A DNA stretch of 8,246 bases, from positions 1-8,246 of the forward strand of contig JAAAOD010000068.1 of NCBI GenBank assembly GCA_009908535.1. Direction: 5' to 3'. A model generated the notes under the pieces. That model had not been told where the DNA came from. It searched no databases and was given only the letters and a program-made list of their open reading frames with translations. The position numbers and the translations under genes are program-made. Within the stretch, counting starts at the first letter, position 1. Each line of letters opens with the position of its first letter. The stretch is from Verrucomicrobiota bacterium. GTDB taxonomy: Bacteria; Verrucomicrobiota; Verrucomicrobiia; Opitutales; Oceanipulchritudinaceae. Below are positions 7,349 to 8,246 of the stretch, in pieces.

Positions 7349-8246
7349 AAAACAACTCAAGCTGGGGGGCGTCCGGATCGTTGTGGTGGCGTTGTTGGGC
7401 GCGCATACGGCGGCGGAGGAGGTTGTGGCTGGAGTCGTCGGACTCGAGGCGGTCGAGGATGACCTTGGCGCGGGCGAGGACGGAAGGGGGGAGGCCGGCG
7501 AGGCGGGCGACCTGAATACCGTAGCTGCGGTCGGCGGCGCCGCGCTGGACCTGGCGGACGAAGATGATGGCGTCGTTCCATTCCTTGACGGCGACGCAGA
7601 AATTGCGGATGCGGGTCAGTTCGCCCTCGATCTGGGTCAGTTCGTGGTAGTGGGTGGCGAAGAGGGTACGGGGGCCTTTATCTGCGTCGCCGTGGAGGTG
7701 TTCGACGACCGCCCATGCGATACTGAGGCCGTCGTAGGTACTGGTGCCCCGCCCGATCTCGTCGAGGATGATGAGACTGCGGGGCGAAGCGTTGTTGAGG
7801 ATGTTGGCGGTCTCGTTCATTTCGACCATGAAGGTGGAATTGCCCTCGGTGAGTTCGTCGCTGGCTCCGACGCGGGAGAAAATGCGGTCGACGAGGCCGA
7901 GGCGGCAGCGGTCGGCGGGGACGAAGGAACCGACCTGCGCCATGAGGGCGATGAGGGCGACCTGGCGGATGTAGGTGCTTTTGCCGGCCATGTTGGGGCC
8001 GGTGAGGAGGGCGATCTGCGCTTCGTCGGCGGAGAGGTGGGTGTCGTTGGGGACGAAATCGTGCTCGCCGGGGAGGCCCTTGCGCTGCTGTTCGCGCATC
8101 ATCTGCTCGACGACGGGGTGGCGCCCGGCCTCGATCTCGAGGTGGAGCGAATCGTCGAGGACGGGGCGGACGTACCCCCATTCGCGCGCGAGCTGGGCCC
8201 AACCGGCGAAAAGGTCAATCTCGGCGAGGACGGTGGCGGTCCGGTC
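7347..8246 (-). CDS. mutS: DNA mismatch repair protein MutS, C-terminal part (5'-truncated by the window)
   Basis: MutS is the mismatch-recognition ATPase that starts post-replicative mismatch repair with MutL. The frame is open to the window edge, giving 299 residues of a protein usually 800-900 long. The mismatch-binding, connector and most lever domains lie outside. The visible part starts at the end of the lever helices (LAEIDLFAGWAQLAREWGYVRP) and GRHPVVEQ. The ABC-type ATPase domain follows. It has Walker A GPNMAGKST (residues 83-91 of the visible part), the STFMVEM signature region (137-143), Walker B LIILDE (158-163, catalytic E163), GRGTSTYDGLS and the switch ATHYHE (197-202). The VARLAGLPPSVLARAK helix and a short basic linker lead to QLELF, the last five residues, which matches the beta-clamp binding consensus. 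The Met at 8102 is internal, not a start. Codons are almost all C/G-ending. The TAA stop lies at the outer edge of the downstream inverted repeat, which probably terminates the transcript. Confidence 0.97.
   Translation of the reverse strand, partial: DRTATVLAEIDLFAGWAQLAREWGYVRPVLDDSLHLEIEAGRHPVVEQMMREQQRKGLPGEHDFVPNDTHLSADEAQIALLTGPNMAGKSTYIRQVALIALMAQVGSFVPADRCRLGLVDRIFSRVGASDELTEGNSTFMVEMNETANILNNASPRSLIILDEIGRGTSTYDGLSIAWAVVEHLHGDADKGPRTLFATHYHELTQIEGELTRIRNFCVAVKEWNDAIIFVRQVQRGAADRSYGIQVARLAGLPPSVLARAKVILDRLESDDSSHNLLRRRMRAQQRHHNDPDAPQLELF

Noticed and set aside
7024..7350. + strand frame (108 codons) ending in the repeat
   Set aside because: It is antisense to the Minf_1886-type gene and reads into the repeat arms, so it is not credible as a gene.
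7169..7360. Small - strand frame (63 codons) spanning the inverted repeat
   Set aside because: It starts with TTG inside the mutS end, is out of frame with both neighbours, and its distinctive part (KGSDLGFW, KIQGLTPF) is just the translated repeat.
6793..8246. A new defence or mobile system around mutS
   Set aside because: The genes are housekeeping MutS, a conserved lineage protein and a peptidase. No integrase, toxin, nuclease, reverse transcriptase or CRISPR repeat is visible.

Overview
The window is a GC-rich, gene-dense chromosomal segment that looks like a member of the Verrucomicrobiota (PVC group). The best lineage clues are a small protein of the Minf_1886 type (a family named from Methylacidiphilum infernorum and seen mainly in PVC genomes) and a large pilin-like protein resembling the 'Verru_Chthon cassette protein A' group. 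The remaining genes (AGPase, DinB, MutS, M16 peptidase) are widespread. No phage, plasmid, CRISPR, tRNA or rRNA sequence was seen. The lineage call is an inference from recognition, not from a search.

Layout. On the + strand, positions 2-2027 hold the 3' two-thirds of glgC (glucose-1-phosphate adenylyltransferase; its start lies outside the window), followed after 28 bases by a complete dinB (DNA polymerase IV). Everything else is on the - strand. Read in its direction of transcription, it runs: the 3' end of mutS (8246-7347, start outside the window); a 76-bp inverted repeat that begins in the mutS stop codon; a Minf_1886-type gene (7221-6793); a two-lobed M16 zinc peptidase (6787-4220); and a 732- or 749-residue pilin-like membrane-anchored protein (start 4152 or 4203, end 1954). 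The last gene converges on dinB and overlaps its 3' end by 74 bases. The only non-coding stretch above 50 bases is 7222-7346, and it holds the inverted repeat.

How the genes relate. The Minf_1886-type gene, the M16 peptidase and the pilin-like gene are spaced by 5 bases and by 16 or 67 bases, so they probably form one transcription unit. Its joint function is not evident. The hairpin after mutS has a 28-bp stem and a U-run on the mutS-sense RNA. It is well placed to terminate mutS transcription, and it resembles a pair of inverted REP-type repeats. MutS and DinB, both replication-linked, each carry a C-terminal motif that looks like a beta-clamp binding peptide.

Most of the window is ordinary housekeeping sequence. 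No clearly new system is visible. The parts most worth a second look are the repeat fused to the mutS stop, the uncharacterised Minf_1886-type protein and the large pilin-like protein.
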